This document shows positions 1-8,022 of a stretch of 64,000 nucleotides of DNA, one piece after another. The notes beneath the pieces were generated by a model. The model was given only the letters and a program-made list of their open reading frames with translations, was not told the origin of the DNA and did no database searches. Source of the stretch: Acidimicrobiia bacterium (lineage in GTDB: Bacteria > Actinomycetota > Acidimicrobiia > Acidimicrobiales > Poriferisodalaceae); contig JAJECP010000035.1 of NCBI GenBank assembly GCA_022821985.1, forward strand, positions 62,001 through 126,000, read 5' to 3'. How positions within the stretch are numbered: position 1 is the first letter of the stretch; every line of letters begins with the position of its first letter. The translations under genes and the position numbers were made by a program.

Positions 1-839
1 AGCAATTCGTCGACAACGTCGTCGTCGATCACCTCGAGCGCCCCTCGACGGTCGCCCTCAGACCAGCGCTCCCACATGGCGGCGAGCAGTTCGCCCCTGC
101 CGAGCCAGCGATGGAACTCGGCATAGACGGGAACATTGAGATACGCGGCGATCGCCCGCTTGAAGCCCGCCCGAGCCACGTCGGCATCGGGATTGGGGCA
201 CACGAAGATCCGGGCGACCACCTCCTTGCCGTCACCGCCCTCATCGACATACGGACGGACGGTGGCAACGTCGTCGGCCGAGAGCCAATTGATGATGGCG
301 CCGTCGCCCTCGCTGCCGGCCAGCCGCAGCATGCCGGGCCGCAGGGCTGCCAGCAGGATCGGCGGCTGCACCTCGGGCGGGCGGCCGAGGCGAAAGCCGC
401 TGATATCGAACGTGTCGTAGGTCTCGCTGATCCGCTCGCCGGTGAGCGCCTGGCGCAGGAATCGAGCGGTGTCACGTGTTCGCTTGAACGGCTCGTCGAA
501 GGGAATGCCGTTCCAGCGTTCCACGATGACGTTGGACGATGCTCCGATGCCCATGGCGAAGCGTCCCGGCGCCGCCTCGCAGATGGCTGCGGTCTGCTGG
601 GCCAGCAATGCAGGGCCGCGGGTGAAGGCCGGGATGATGGCGATGCCCAGCCGCACATCGGGCACCCATTGGCTGGCCAGCACCAGCGGGGTGAACCCGT
701 CGGTGCCATCGGCCTCCGAACTCCAGAACTCGGTGTAACCGAGATCTGCGAATTCGCGGTAGAGGTCGGCTTGGGCGTGAAGGGGATCATCGAAGGGAAC
801 GGTGATGCCGTAGCGCCAGTCGTGTCGATTGTCGGTCAC
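1..839 (-). CDS. LLM-class F420-dependent oxidoreductase (3' end cut by window)
   Basis: Luciferase-like (TIM-barrel) flavin/F420 oxidoreductase; the substrate cannot be named. The minus-strand frame is open from a GTG at 839 to the window edge (279 codons visible) and reads typical family blocks: an N-terminal TDNRHDWRYGITVPF, a LGIAIIPAF strand, FAMGIGASSNVIVERWNG, and LLAALRPGMLRLAGSEGDGAIINW. The layout resembles the Rv3093c-like F420 subfamily. The GTG start is supported by a TAGCCT -10 box seven bases upstream, implying a leaderless message. The C-terminus and stop lie outside the window. The F420 cofactor assignment is family knowledge, supported by fbiD and a second LLM gene elsewhere in the window. 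Confidence 0.85.
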   Translation of the reverse strand, partial: MTDNRHDWRYGITVPFDDPLHAQADLYREFADLGYTEFWSSEADGTDGFTPLVLASQWVPDVRLGIAIIPAFTRGPALLAQQTAAICEAAPGRFAMGIGASSNVIVERWNGIPFDEPFKRTRDTARFLRQALTGERISETYDTFDISGFRLGRPPEVQPPILLAALRPGMLRLAGSEGDGAIINWLSADDVATVRPYVDEGGDGKEVVARIFVCPNPDADVARAGFKRAIAAYLNVPVYAEFHRWLGRGELLAAMWERWSEGDRRGALEVIDDDVVDEL

Positions 840-846
840 GGCGCGC

Positions 847-852
847 AGGCTA
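847..852 (-). promoter_or_regulatory. -10 box (TAGCCT) of the leaderless LLM oxidoreductase gene
   Basis: TAGCCT on the minus strand is followed by seven bases and then the GTG start at 839; there is no Shine-Dalgarno sequence. This matches the TANNNT plus 6-8 base pattern seen repeatedly in this window. Confidence 0.5.
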
Positions 853-949
853 GTGAGCGGAGTCGCGACGATTCCGTGAGGCGGCTTGGCAGTGCGTCCG
901 AGGCGCAGTGGGGGCTATTCGTGTCACACCCCCCGATCACACTGGGCAC

Positions 950-1120
950 ATGACAGAACAGCTTGATGTCGCACCTCAGCTCCGGCTGGTGTCAACCAGC
1001 CGGATGCCCCACCGGTTAAACCGGGTTACCCGTCAGGAAGGTCTGCGGGGCGTTGCTCGGGCGCGGGCGGCGCTGGCAGCCACGGCACGTCCGCCCGAAA
1101 TCGATCTCCACGCCGCCTGA
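950..1120 (+). CDS. small conserved-looking protein (56 aa), function unknown
   Basis: A 56-residue protein beginning MTEQLDVAPQLRLVSTSR and ending PPEIDLHAA, with a basic middle containing TRQEGLRGVARARAAL. This resembles short actinobacterial hypothetical proteins with an R-x-GLxGVAxARAAL helix, but I cannot name a family. It lies divergently from the LLM oxidoreductase and 73 bases before the thiolase. A CACACT hexamer sits six bases before the ATG, a weak match to the leaderless -10 pattern (A2 and T6 conserved). It is small and could be a chance reading frame; codon composition is compatible with the neighbours. Confidence 0.45.
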   Translation: MTEQLDVAPQLRLVSTSRMPHRLNRVTRQEGLRGVARARAALAATARPPEIDLHAA

Positions 1121-1180
1121 TGTCGGCCGCGACAGGCCAGTGCTGGCCAAACCATTGGGCGGGCAGTACGAGGGCGCAAG

Positions 1181-1186
1181 TACAGT
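1181..1186 (+). promoter_or_regulatory. -10 box (TACAGT) before thiolase
   Basis: TACAGT is followed by seven bases and the ATG at 1194, with no Shine-Dalgarno sequence. It supports both the chosen start and leaderless transcription. Confidence 0.5.
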
Positions 1187-1193
1187 GCCGGCC

Positions 1194-2387
1194 ATGAGCA
1201 GCGCATCCGTGAACCAGCATCCCGACGACATCGTCATTGTCGACGCCGTCCGATCTCCCGTCGGCCGGCGCGGCGGCGACCTGAGCGGCATCCATCCGTC
1301 CGATCTGCTCAGCGATGTGCTGACCTCGCTGATGGAGCGCACCCAGGTCGACCCGGCCAGCATCGGCCAGATCGTGGGCGGCTGCGTCAGCCAAGCCGGA
1401 GAGCAGACCGCCAACATCGCGCGCACTGCGTGGCTCGGCGCGGGCTATCCCCTGTCGGTCGCGGCCACCACTGTCGACGCGCAGTGCGGTTCGAGCCAGC
1501 AGGCCACCACGCTGGCCTACGGCCTCGTGCGCAGCGGCGTGGTCGACTCGGCCATCGGATGCGGCGTCGAGTCGATGACGCGCAATCCGATGGGATCGAG
1601 CTACAAGAAGGGGCAGCGCACGGCCACCTCTCGTTACAAGGAGCACTACGAGTACACAACGCAGTTCCAGGGTGCCGAGCTCATGGCCAAGCAGTGGGGC
1701 ATCAGCCGTGAAGAATGCGATGCCTACGGCCTGCGAAGCCAGAACAACGCCGCCCGGGCGTGGACCGAAGACCGCTTCGCCACACAGATCGTCGAGATCG
1801 ATGCGCCGGTGCTCGACGAAGACGGCAAGCCCACCGACGAAGTTCGCCACGTCGTGCGCGACGGCGGCATCCGGCCCACCACGGCGGAAGGCCTTGCCGG
1901 GATCTCGCCGGTGATGGACGGCGGCGTGCACACCGCCGGCAGCTCGTCGCAGATCAGCGATGGATCGGGAGCGGTTCTGCTCATGCGGGCCAGCCGTGCC
2001 AGCGAGCTGGGCCTGCGCCCGCTGGCTCGCATCGTCGACACCTGCCTGGTCGGCAGCGACCCGGTGCTGATGCTGACCGGGCCGATCGAGGCCACGAACT
2101 ACCTGCTCGAGCGCAATGGCATGCAGATGTCCGACATCGACATCGTCGAGATCAACGAGGCATTCGCATCGGTCGTCCTCGCTTGGCAGCGCGAGGTGAA
2201 CCCCGACATGGACGGGGTCAACACCAACGGGGGCGCGATCGCGCTGGGCCATCCGCTGGGCGGCACAGGTGCGATCCTGCTGACCAAGGCGGTGCACGAG
2301 CTGCACCGGGCCGACAAGAACACAGCCCTCGTCACTATGTGCTGTGGTGGCGGGCTGGGCACGGGCACCATCATCGAGCGGCTCTGA
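1194..2387 (+). CDS. thiolase (acetyl-CoA acetyltransferase family)
   Basis: A 397-residue thiolase, normal length for the family. It condenses or cleaves acyl-CoA in beta-oxidation or sterol/lipid degradation. The nucleophilic cysteine is C98 in VDAQCGSSQQ; the second active-site blocks are NTNGGAIALGHPLGGTGA (catalytic His) and TMCCGGGLGTG (catalytic Cys near the C-terminus). An N-terminal IVDAVRSPVGRRGG block is typical. The open frame extends further upstream, but the ATG at 1194 is preferred because a TACAGT -10 box lies seven bases before it and homology begins about a dozen residues in. Its stop codon overlaps the first codon of the downstream nuclease gene. Substrate chain length cannot be read from sequence. 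Confidence 0.92.
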   Translation: MSSASVNQHPDDIVIVDAVRSPVGRRGGDLSGIHPSDLLSDVLTSLMERTQVDPASIGQIVGGCVSQAGEQTANIARTAWLGAGYPLSVAATTVDAQCGSSQQATTLAYGLVRSGVVDSAIGCGVESMTRNPMGSSYKKGQRTATSRYKEHYEYTTQFQGAELMAKQWGISREECDAYGLRSQNNAARAWTEDRFATQIVEIDAPVLDEDGKPTDEVRHVVRDGGIRPTTAEGLAGISPVMDGGVHTAGSSSQISDGSGAVLLMRASRASELGLRPLARIVDTCLVGSDPVLMLTGPIEATNYLLERNGMQMSDIDIVEINEAFASVVLAWQREVNPDMDGVNTNGGAIALGHPLGGTGAILLTKAVHELHRADKNTALVTMCCGGGLGTGTIIERL

Positions 2388-3010
2388 TCAAGCGCCGAGC
2401 AGCTTCCCTCGGCGCCTTCGCCGCAGCATGTGCGGCGGCCTGGGCCGGATGGCAGTACTTCGGCCCATCTGACGAAGCGACAGTTGCGCCCTCCGCCACG
2501 GAGGCGGCGGCAGCCGATGGCAGTGCAACCGCAGACTCTCCGGAATCGGAACTCGAGGCGGCAGCACTGGAGCCGAACGCTGTCGTGCTGGCGGTGATTG
2601 ACGGCGACACGATGGACGTCGACCTCGGCGGTCGCCAGACGACGGTGAGATTCCTCGGCATCGACACACCGGAGAAGACCGGCGGCTACCTGCCCGCCGA
2701 ATGCGGCGGCGATGCGGCCACCCGACGGACGGCAGAGCTGCTCCCGCCCGGCACCGGGGTGCTGCTGCAGCGCGACCGAGAGCTCTATGACCGCTATGAC
2801 CGGCTGCTGGCGTACGTGTACCGGGCGTCCGATGGCCTGTTCGTCAATCGCTACCTCGTGCTCGACGGCTACGCCGGCACCATGCACTTCGAGCCCAACA
2901 CAGAGCACCGGGCCGTGCTCGACGAGGCCCAAGCCGAAGCTCGCGCCGCCGGTCGGGGAATCTGGGCCGACTGCGGCGGCCCGAACCGGCAACTCGAAGG
3001 TGCCCATTAG
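2384..3010 (+). CDS. thermonuclease-like (SNase) protein, membrane-anchored or lipoprotein
   Basis: A staphylococcal-nuclease-fold protein of about 208 residues that would cut nucleic acid at or outside the cell surface. With the start chosen, the catalytic set aligns exactly with the classic spacing: D73/D75, R89, D94, E97 and R140 (VIDGDTMDVD, VRFLGIDTPE, LYDRYDRLLAYV). The N-terminus has KRR followed by a hydrophobic stretch containing AAAC (Cys 16), so it may be a lipoprotein, then an Ala/Ser/Glu linker to about residue 62. There is no ATG, GTG or TTG at the expected place. The only codon fitting the signal sequence is CTG at 2384, which overlaps the thiolase stop as CTGA. An in-frame GTG at 2339, inside the thiolase gene, is the alternative. 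Confidence 0.75.
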   Translation: MIKRRAASLGAFAAACAAAWAGWQYFGPSDEATVAPSATEAAAADGSATADSPESELEAAALEPNAVVLAVIDGDTMDVDLGGRQTTVRFLGIDTPEKTGGYLPAECGGDAATRRTAELLPPGTGVLLQRDRELYDRYDRLLAYVYRASDGLFVNRYLVLDGYAGTMHFEPNTEHRAVLDEAQAEARAAGRGIWADCGGPNRQLEGAH

Positions 3011-3019
3011 CGTGTCGGT

Positions 3020-3865
3020 GTGGCACCGCTGTCCCAGCGGCTCGGATACGGCCCCGACGACAGACTGCTGATCATCAGCGCGGCCGGACTCGGCGGCTGC
3101 CACGCGATGAACGAAGGCGTCTACGCCGCGCTGCGAGACGGCCTGGCAACCACGGGAACGCTGCTCGTGCCGTGCCCGTGGTCACGCGAGGCAGCAGCGA
3201 GGTTCCGGGGCGAGGACATCGGGGTCGCGCTCACGCTGAACGCCGAGTTCGAGCTGTACCGGTGGGGGCCGATCACCTACGGCCCGTCGCTGCTCGACGG
3301 CAACGGCGGGATGCCCAGCACGGTGGGCGATGTGTGGGACCACGCCGACCTCGACGAGGTCCGGCGGGAATGCCGGGCACAGATCGAGCGGGCAATCCTG
3401 TGGGGCTTCGACGTCACGCACCTCGACAGTCACCTCGACGTGCTCAGCGTGCGCCCCGAGTTCTTCGACGTGTACCTGGAGCTGGCAGTGGAGTTCGGGT
3501 TGCCGGTGCGGCTGATCTCCAGCGACGCCCGGCGTCAGCTCGGATTCCCCGCTGAGGATCTGCTCGGTTCCGAGGGTGTCGTGACCCCGGATCGGGTACT
3601 CCGCATCGCGCCCGGGGCCATGGGGCGGTACCGGCGGATCGAAGCGCTGCTCGACTCGCTCGAGCCGGGAGTGACCGAATTGCAGCTGCAGCCGGCGGCC
3701 GACCTGCCGGAGCTGCGATCGCTGACCGCCCAATGGGGATCTCGGGTGGAGGACCTGCTCCACTTGCGTGACAACGCTGAGCTGCGTGCCCACATCGAGC
3801 GCAGCGGGATCCGGCTGATGGGATACCGAGCACTGCGCCAGCTGCAGCGATCCGTTGCCGGCTGA
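3020..3865 (+). CDS. YdjC/ChbG-fold carbohydrate deacetylase-like protein, probable pseudoenzyme
   Basis: A 281-residue protein of the YdjC (ChbG) polysaccharide-deacetylase-like family. The family fold is clear from LLIISAAGLGGCHAMNEGVYAAL near residues 16-38, a GVALTLN block near 68-74 and THLDSHLD at 133-140. In active members the first block reads N-A-D-D-F/L-G and the second G-V-H-L-T-L, supplying metal ligands Asp and His. Here the Asp pair is Ala21-Ala22 and the His is Ala70, and the last His of the HxDSHxH motif is Asp140. Catalysis by the usual metal route therefore looks impossible, although the fold seems intact. The GTG start at 3020 lies ten bases after the nuclease stop. Confidence 0.8.
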   Translation: MAPLSQRLGYGPDDRLLIISAAGLGGCHAMNEGVYAALRDGLATTGTLLVPCPWSREAAARFRGEDIGVALTLNAEFELYRWGPITYGPSLLDGNGGMPSTVGDVWDHADLDEVRRECRAQIERAILWGFDVTHLDSHLDVLSVRPEFFDVYLELAVEFGLPVRLISSDARRQLGFPAEDLLGSEGVVTPDRVLRIAPGAMGRYRRIEALLDSLEPGVTELQLQPAADLPELRSLTAQWGSRVEDLLHLRDNAELRAHIERSGIRLMGYRALRQLQRSVAG

Positions 3866-3891
3866 GGGAACCCCGCTCTGCTCAGCCCGGC
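3857..3891. terminator. bidirectional hairpin between convergent genes
   Basis: GCCGGCTGAG (3857-3866) pairs with CTCAGCCCGGC (3881-3891), a ten-pair stem with one bulge. It overlaps the stop codons of the converging YdjC-like and SCP2-like genes. It lacks a clear T tract, so terminator function is inferred from position. Confidence 0.5.
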
Positions 3892-4235
3892 GAGCCCAGC
3901 GAACCCGCATTGCGCCAAGCCGGCAGCAGCTCCAGCCAGAGCGCCATGTCGCCGGAGACCTTGAGATCACCGGCCATGTAGTACCGGGCCGGGTCGGCAT
4001 CGCCGCAGACCACGTCGGCGGCGAGCTGCCACGGGACCTCCAGGGTCAGATCAGCACCTCGGGTGGTCCCCGCCGAAGCGGATCTCAGGACGCCGGATTC
4101 GAAGATCAGGCTCACGGCGACTTTGCCGTCGGGGCCGCCAGCGGTCTTCATCACGACGGTGCCCGACACGTTCCCCAAGGGCTCGTGGCCAGCCTCGGCC
4201 CACGCCGCCAGGAACTCGTCGTCGAGAAAGCTCAT
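3882..4235 (-). CDS. SCP2 sterol-binding-domain-like protein
   Basis: A 117-residue single-domain protein resembling the SCP2 sterol/lipid-binding fold: GTVVMKTAGGPDGKVAVSLIFESGVL followed by GADLTLEVPWQLAADVVCGDADPARYYMAGDLKVSGD. The G-x-L-x-V-S-G-D ending is characteristic of SCP2 domains. It would bind a hydrophobic ligand in the cytoplasm. Its ATG overlaps the mca stop by four bases (ATGA), so the two are translationally coupled. The coupling is suggestive, but no direct link between lipid binding and mycothiol chemistry is shown by sequence. Confidence 0.7.
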   Translation of the reverse strand: MSFLDDEFLAAWAEAGHEPLGNVSGTVVMKTAGGPDGKVAVSLIFESGVLRSASAGTTRGADLTLEVPWQLAADVVCGDADPARYYMAGDLKVSGDMALWLELLPAWRNAGSLGSPG

Positions 4236-5089
4236 GGGCGCAGCCCTGCGAAGAGGTCATGCTCCATCGGCTCGGTCGCAATGCGCGACTCGAGCAGCAT
4301 GTACTCCTCGTAGGGATGGATCGAGTCGGCGACGTCGTCGGGCAGGCCGAACCAGAACGGCGAGTCCGGATCGACTTGGGTGGCATGAGCCAGCAGCGCC
4401 TTGCGCCGGACCGCGTTGTTCACCTCGATGACCGCAGTGATGCGGTCGTCCCGGCTAGGTCGCCCCAGCCACTTCTCGTCGAACGGCGACTCAAGCCCGA
4501 GATCCAAGAAGGCCTGGTGGATCAGCTTCATGCGCTTGTGCGACCACACCGGCGCATACATCTTCATCGGCGTGAACGCGGGGCCGCACTCGGGGCGCCA
4601 GGCCGGTTCACCGGCGTGAGCGAATGCAGGGATGCAAATGGCGGTGACCTGCAGATGATCGGGATGGGGGTAGCGCGACTGCACTAGGGGGTAGGTCAGG
4701 ATGACCTGCGGGCGCACCCGGCGGATCACGGCAACGAGCCTGGCAACCGCTTCGTCGAGGTCGGCGTTAGCGAAGGCGTCTCGATGGGCGTTGGCTTCGG
4801 TATCGGGCATGCCCGAGTCGCGATAGCCCAGCATGACGACTTCGTCGTAGCCGATCTCAACCGCAGACGCGTCGAGCTCGGCGCGCCGGACTTCGGCGAG
4901 GTTCTCCTTCACCTCGGGCCGGTCCATCGCCGGGTTCAGGATGTCGCCCTCCTCGCCGCCGGTGCAGCACACGAGCGTGGTGCGGATGCCTTCATCGGCA
5001 TACCGGCGGACAGTGCCCGCCCCTTTTGAGGCTTCGTCATCGGGGTGAGCGTGTACCGCGAGAATTGACAGTCCCGTGTCCTGCGACAT
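4232..5089 (-). CDS. mca: mycothiol S-conjugate amidase
   Basis: A 285-residue zinc amidase of the PIG-L/LmbE family. It hydrolyses mycothiol S-conjugates to a mercapturic acid and GlcN-inositol during detoxification. Zinc ligands fit H15 and D18 (HAHPDDEAS) and H145 (PHPDH), the same spacing as characterised Mca. The length and blocks such as CCTGGEEGDILNPAMDRPEV and VMLGYRDSGMPDT favour Mca over the related deacetylase MshB. It is the first gene of a coupled pair with the SCP2-like gene. Presence of this enzyme is a strong sign of an actinobacterial host. Confidence 0.9.
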   Translation of the reverse strand: MSQDTGLSILAVHAHPDDEASKGAGTVRRYADEGIRTTLVCCTGGEEGDILNPAMDRPEVKENLAEVRRAELDASAVEIGYDEVVMLGYRDSGMPDTEANAHRDAFANADLDEAVARLVAVIRRVRPQVILTYPLVQSRYPHPDHLQVTAICIPAFAHAGEPAWRPECGPAFTPMKMYAPVWSHKRMKLIHQAFLDLGLESPFDEKWLGRPSRDDRITAVIEVNNAVRRKALLAHATQVDPDSPFWFGLPDDVADSIHPYEEYMLLESRIATEPMEHDLFAGLRP

Positions 5090-5095
5090 CGGCGG

Positions 5096-6346
5096 TCAAG
5101 CTACCGGCGTGAGTTCGATGTGTCCGGTTTCCTCGTCGATGTCCATCGAGTAGCCGCAGATAGCAGCGAGGCGGTCACGGCCCTCCTCTGGACCCGACGC
5201 GAGCAGCTCGTCGCCCACCCACAGCCGCACGGTGCGGGGCGGGTTGTAGATGTAGCTGGCGGCGCGGCGGATGGCCAGCACGTGATAGCCGGGATCCACG
5301 GCCAGCCCGAGTGACCCGAGTGTCGAGTCGTCGGCCTGTGAACCGGGTGCAACCGGCACTTGCACGACGACATCGTCGGTGTCGCCGAGCGCGAGCGCGA
5401 GTACCGGGTGAATGTCCTCATCCTCGAGCACGAGCGAGGTGATGTTGCGGGCCTGGTCGCCGATGTCTTCGGCGGCCTCGGCGACGTGCAGCAGACCACG
5501 CAGCCCCGCCGGGTCCGCGTCAGACACCTGGGCGACATCGGCCGCCGCTCGCAGCACCCACGTCTGCATCGACGCCTTCATCCCGTCGAGCCGCTCCTGC
5601 ATCGAGCGCACCTCTCGGGCCAGCGACAGGTCGTCCAGCACGAGTGCCGAATAGGCCAGCCCGATAGCTGCCTCGGAGAGGTTCTTCATCTCCACCAAGG
5701 TGTCCACCGCTCGGTCGAGGTCGCTGAGCGCATGGTCGTCGTCGGGCTCGGGCGGATTCCAGCGCTCCATCGCGGCAAGCTCCCGCAGCCGGACGATGCC
5801 CGCCGGGTCGCCACGCATGAACAGCACGTCGCCGGGCTCCACAATGCTGTCGCCGCCGACATCGGTCAGCCAGTGGCGGCCCCGCTGGATGGCCACCACC
5901 CGCATGCCGACGGCCACCGGCAGCTCCATGTCGCGCAGCGGCCGATTCGCCAAGTGGCTGCCGGCGGCCACGACCAGCCGGTGCGAGACCTCGGCCGCCT
6001 GGGCCAAGTCCACGATGAGGGCTCGTGGGATGCCCAGGTGATGCAGCACGATCTTGGAGATGTCCACTGCGGCGTTGGCGATCTGCTCGATCGACGACAC
6101 CACCTGCAGCACCGAGCTCATGCCGTCCACCTCGCGGGGGTGGCGCACGGCCAGCATCGCCAGCGACCGCATCTCGTGCACGAGAGCGGACATGTCCACC
6201 TCGAGGCCCAGCACGGCATCTGCCATGCCTTCGTCGTCGAAGTAGAGCGCGGCATAGGCCAGATCGACCATGAGCTCTGAGGCGTCTTTGGCCTCCGAGA
6301 GCATGGACTTGAGGTTTCGGGGTTTGTCTTCGGGGTCTGATCGCAT
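5096..6346 (-). CDS. PhoU / TrkA-C duplicated regulatory protein
   Basis: A 416-residue soluble protein built as an internal duplication: a PhoU-like helical bundle (about 15-110), a TrkA-C (RCK C-terminal) domain (about 130-200, MELPVAVGMRVVAIQRGRHW and EPGDVLFMRGDPAG), a second PhoU bundle (about 215-310) and a second TrkA-C domain (about 320-410, VDPGYHVLAIRRAASYIY and LWVGDELLASGPEEG). TrkA-C domains bind nucleotide ligands and gate cation transport. The gene follows the MgtE-type transporter by 152 bases on the same strand, so it is likely the ligand-sensing partner of that transporter. The separation from mca is only six bases. Confidence 0.8.
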   Translation of the reverse strand: MRSDPEDKPRNLKSMLSEAKDASELMVDLAYAALYFDDEGMADAVLGLEVDMSALVHEMRSLAMLAVRHPREVDGMSSVLQVVSSIEQIANAAVDISKIVLHHLGIPRALIVDLAQAAEVSHRLVVAAGSHLANRPLRDMELPVAVGMRVVAIQRGRHWLTDVGGDSIVEPGDVLFMRGDPAGIVRLRELAAMERWNPPEPDDDHALSDLDRAVDTLVEMKNLSEAAIGLAYSALVLDDLSLAREVRSMQERLDGMKASMQTWVLRAAADVAQVSDADPAGLRGLLHVAEAAEDIGDQARNITSLVLEDEDIHPVLALALGDTDDVVVQVPVAPGSQADDSTLGSLGLAVDPGYHVLAIRRAASYIYNPPRTVRLWVGDELLASGPEEGRDRLAAICGYSMDIDEETGHIELTPVA

Positions 6347-6498
6347 TTCAGATCGTCAGCCAGCGGCGCGACGAGCTCCATTCAGCTTGGGGACACGTAG
6401 TGCCGCCGCACTAAGCGTAGGCACAGCGGCACGAGGGCGAACAAGGCGAATACAACCGCACGCGAACCGACGGCCACGACGGTGCTCTACAGCAGCGG

Positions 6499-7941
6499 TC
6501 ACGACAAGCCCACCCAGCTCACGGCGAGTACGAGCGCGGCGGCGCCCGCGAGGTCGACGGTGCTGTTCACGAGCGGGATGCCGTAGGTGTCGGGATCGAC
6601 ACCGATGCGCGTGGCCACGACCGTGCCGTAGTAGGCGATGACACCTGCCAGCGCTGTCGCGATCATGCCGCCGATGAGCGAGATGGCCACGAGCCGCAGC
6701 AGTCCTGGCGTCGAGAGCGAGAACAGCGTGCCGAAGGCGCTGGCAAGCAGGCCGTTGAGCACGAAGACGGGCACGGTCAGGGCGAAGGCGAACAGCATGT
6801 CGAGGCGGGCGCCGCGCTGCGGGAGCGCTCGGGGCTCGATGACGCCGAGATGCAGCTTGGTCGACAGCCGGCTCGACAGGATGCAGCCGATGGCACCCGC
6901 CGCAGCGAGGCATGCGGGCACCAAGATGAGCACCGCCCGCTTGTCGACAAAGTCCTCAAGGCGGTGCTCGATCACGACACCGGCCACGATGAGCAGCAGC
7001 CCGCCCAAGCCCAGGACCGGAACCGATTCTCGCAGGATCTGCCAGAGCTGCTCGAGTCCCGAACGCCACGCCCAGAACATGGCCGCGGCAGCTCCGACAA
7101 CGCTGGCGATCGCGAGGAGCGGCGTGAGGACGGTGATGCCCACGAGATAGCTGGCCAAGAACAGCGCCGGCAGCGTGACCACATCGCCGATTGCCGAGAT
7201 GAGCGGCGCGCTCACGTTGTCGAGGTCCCAGCCGCGCCGGGTGGAGCTGGCTGCGAGCCCGAGCGTGACAACGAGCACGACGATGGAGGCGAGCTGGGCG
7301 CCGACGACCGAGACCACGATGAGGTCGGTGACCCCGATGATGTCGGACAGGCCGAATACCGGTGCCAGCACGTTGGTCATGACGCCGAGCCCCACGGCGG
7401 TCACCAGCGTCAGCACGGCAGCCGCGATGACGTTCTGACCCACGATCGTGTCGCTTCGGGCAGTGGCCCGGAACGTGCCTGCGTGAATGGTCGTTGCGAG
7501 GCGGCTGCCCAGCGCGCCGAAGATGTCGCCGCGCATGCCGATAGCCGCAGGCACCAGCACGAGCAGGCCCGGCAGGCGCTCAAGCGTGCCGGTGACCGCC
7601 GCGAGCAGCACGCCCGCCGCCGTGGCGGTCAGGCTGCTGACGGCAAGGGCGGTGAGGCTCTGGCGGGCCCCTGTGGCGTCGGGGCCGAACAACCCGCGCA
7701 GGAAGCCCAGCGGGTGCAGCCGGCGTACAGGGCGGAGCACGCGGGTTCGTCCGAACGCCCCGGCCCGACCAGCGAGTCGGACACTCTCACGACCCAGCCG
7801 GAGGCTCTCGCGGCGAAACCTGGTGCTTTCGCGGCGAATCCGCCTAGTTTGCGCGATGTGCGGGGTCCTCCCGGGCGCGCGAGGGGCATGGCTGGGAGCG
7901 CGCTTCGACGAGCGCCGCGGCGCGGAATCGCCCTCGGCCAT
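6499..7941 (-). CDS. MgtE/SLC41-type divalent cation transporter
   Basis: A 480-residue integral membrane protein with two related halves of about five helices each. Each half opens with a motif like LLVLVPAAIGMRGDIFGALGSRLATTIHAG and, in the second half, LILVPACLAAAGAIGCILSSRLSTKLHLG; this paired signature is that of the MgtE/SLC41 membrane domain. The cytosolic N and CBS domains of classical MgtE are absent. Instead there is an Arg-rich N-terminal tail of about 70 residues with repeats (RRESTRFRRESLRLGRESVR). Likely transports Mg2+ or a similar divalent ion across the plasma membrane. Control may be supplied by the neighbouring PhoU/TrkA-C protein. Confidence 0.8.
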   Translation of the reverse strand: MAEGDSAPRRSSKRAPSHAPRAPGRTPHIAQTRRIRRESTRFRRESLRLGRESVRLAGRAGAFGRTRVLRPVRRLHPLGFLRGLFGPDATGARQSLTALAVSSLTATAAGVLLAAVTGTLERLPGLLVLVPAAIGMRGDIFGALGSRLATTIHAGTFRATARSDTIVGQNVIAAAVLTLVTAVGLGVMTNVLAPVFGLSDIIGVTDLIVVSVVGAQLASIVVLVVTLGLAASSTRRGWDLDNVSAPLISAIGDVVTLPALFLASYLVGITVLTPLLAIASVVGAAAAMFWAWRSGLEQLWQILRESVPVLGLGGLLLIVAGVVIEHRLEDFVDKRAVLILVPACLAAAGAIGCILSSRLSTKLHLGVIEPRALPQRGARLDMLFAFALTVPVFVLNGLLASAFGTLFSLSTPGLLRLVAISLIGGMIATALAGVIAYYGTVVATRIGVDPDTYGIPLVNSTVDLAGAAALVLAVSWVGLS

Positions 7942-8022
7942 ATGCCAAGGGTGGCAGCCTCACCGGTGAATGCGCGCGTTAGTGCGCCCGCTATGGCATC
8001 TGTGTCGCGCCATTCGGGCCCT

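Noticed and set aside
1026..2306. A 426-codon antisense frame opposite the thiolase
   Set aside because: The plus-strand thiolase has all active-site motifs; the antisense translation is His/Arg-rich and motif-free.
7942..8022. Magnesium riboswitch before the MgtE-type transporter
   Set aside because: Only about 80 bases are available and no M-box or ykoK-like helices could be seen.
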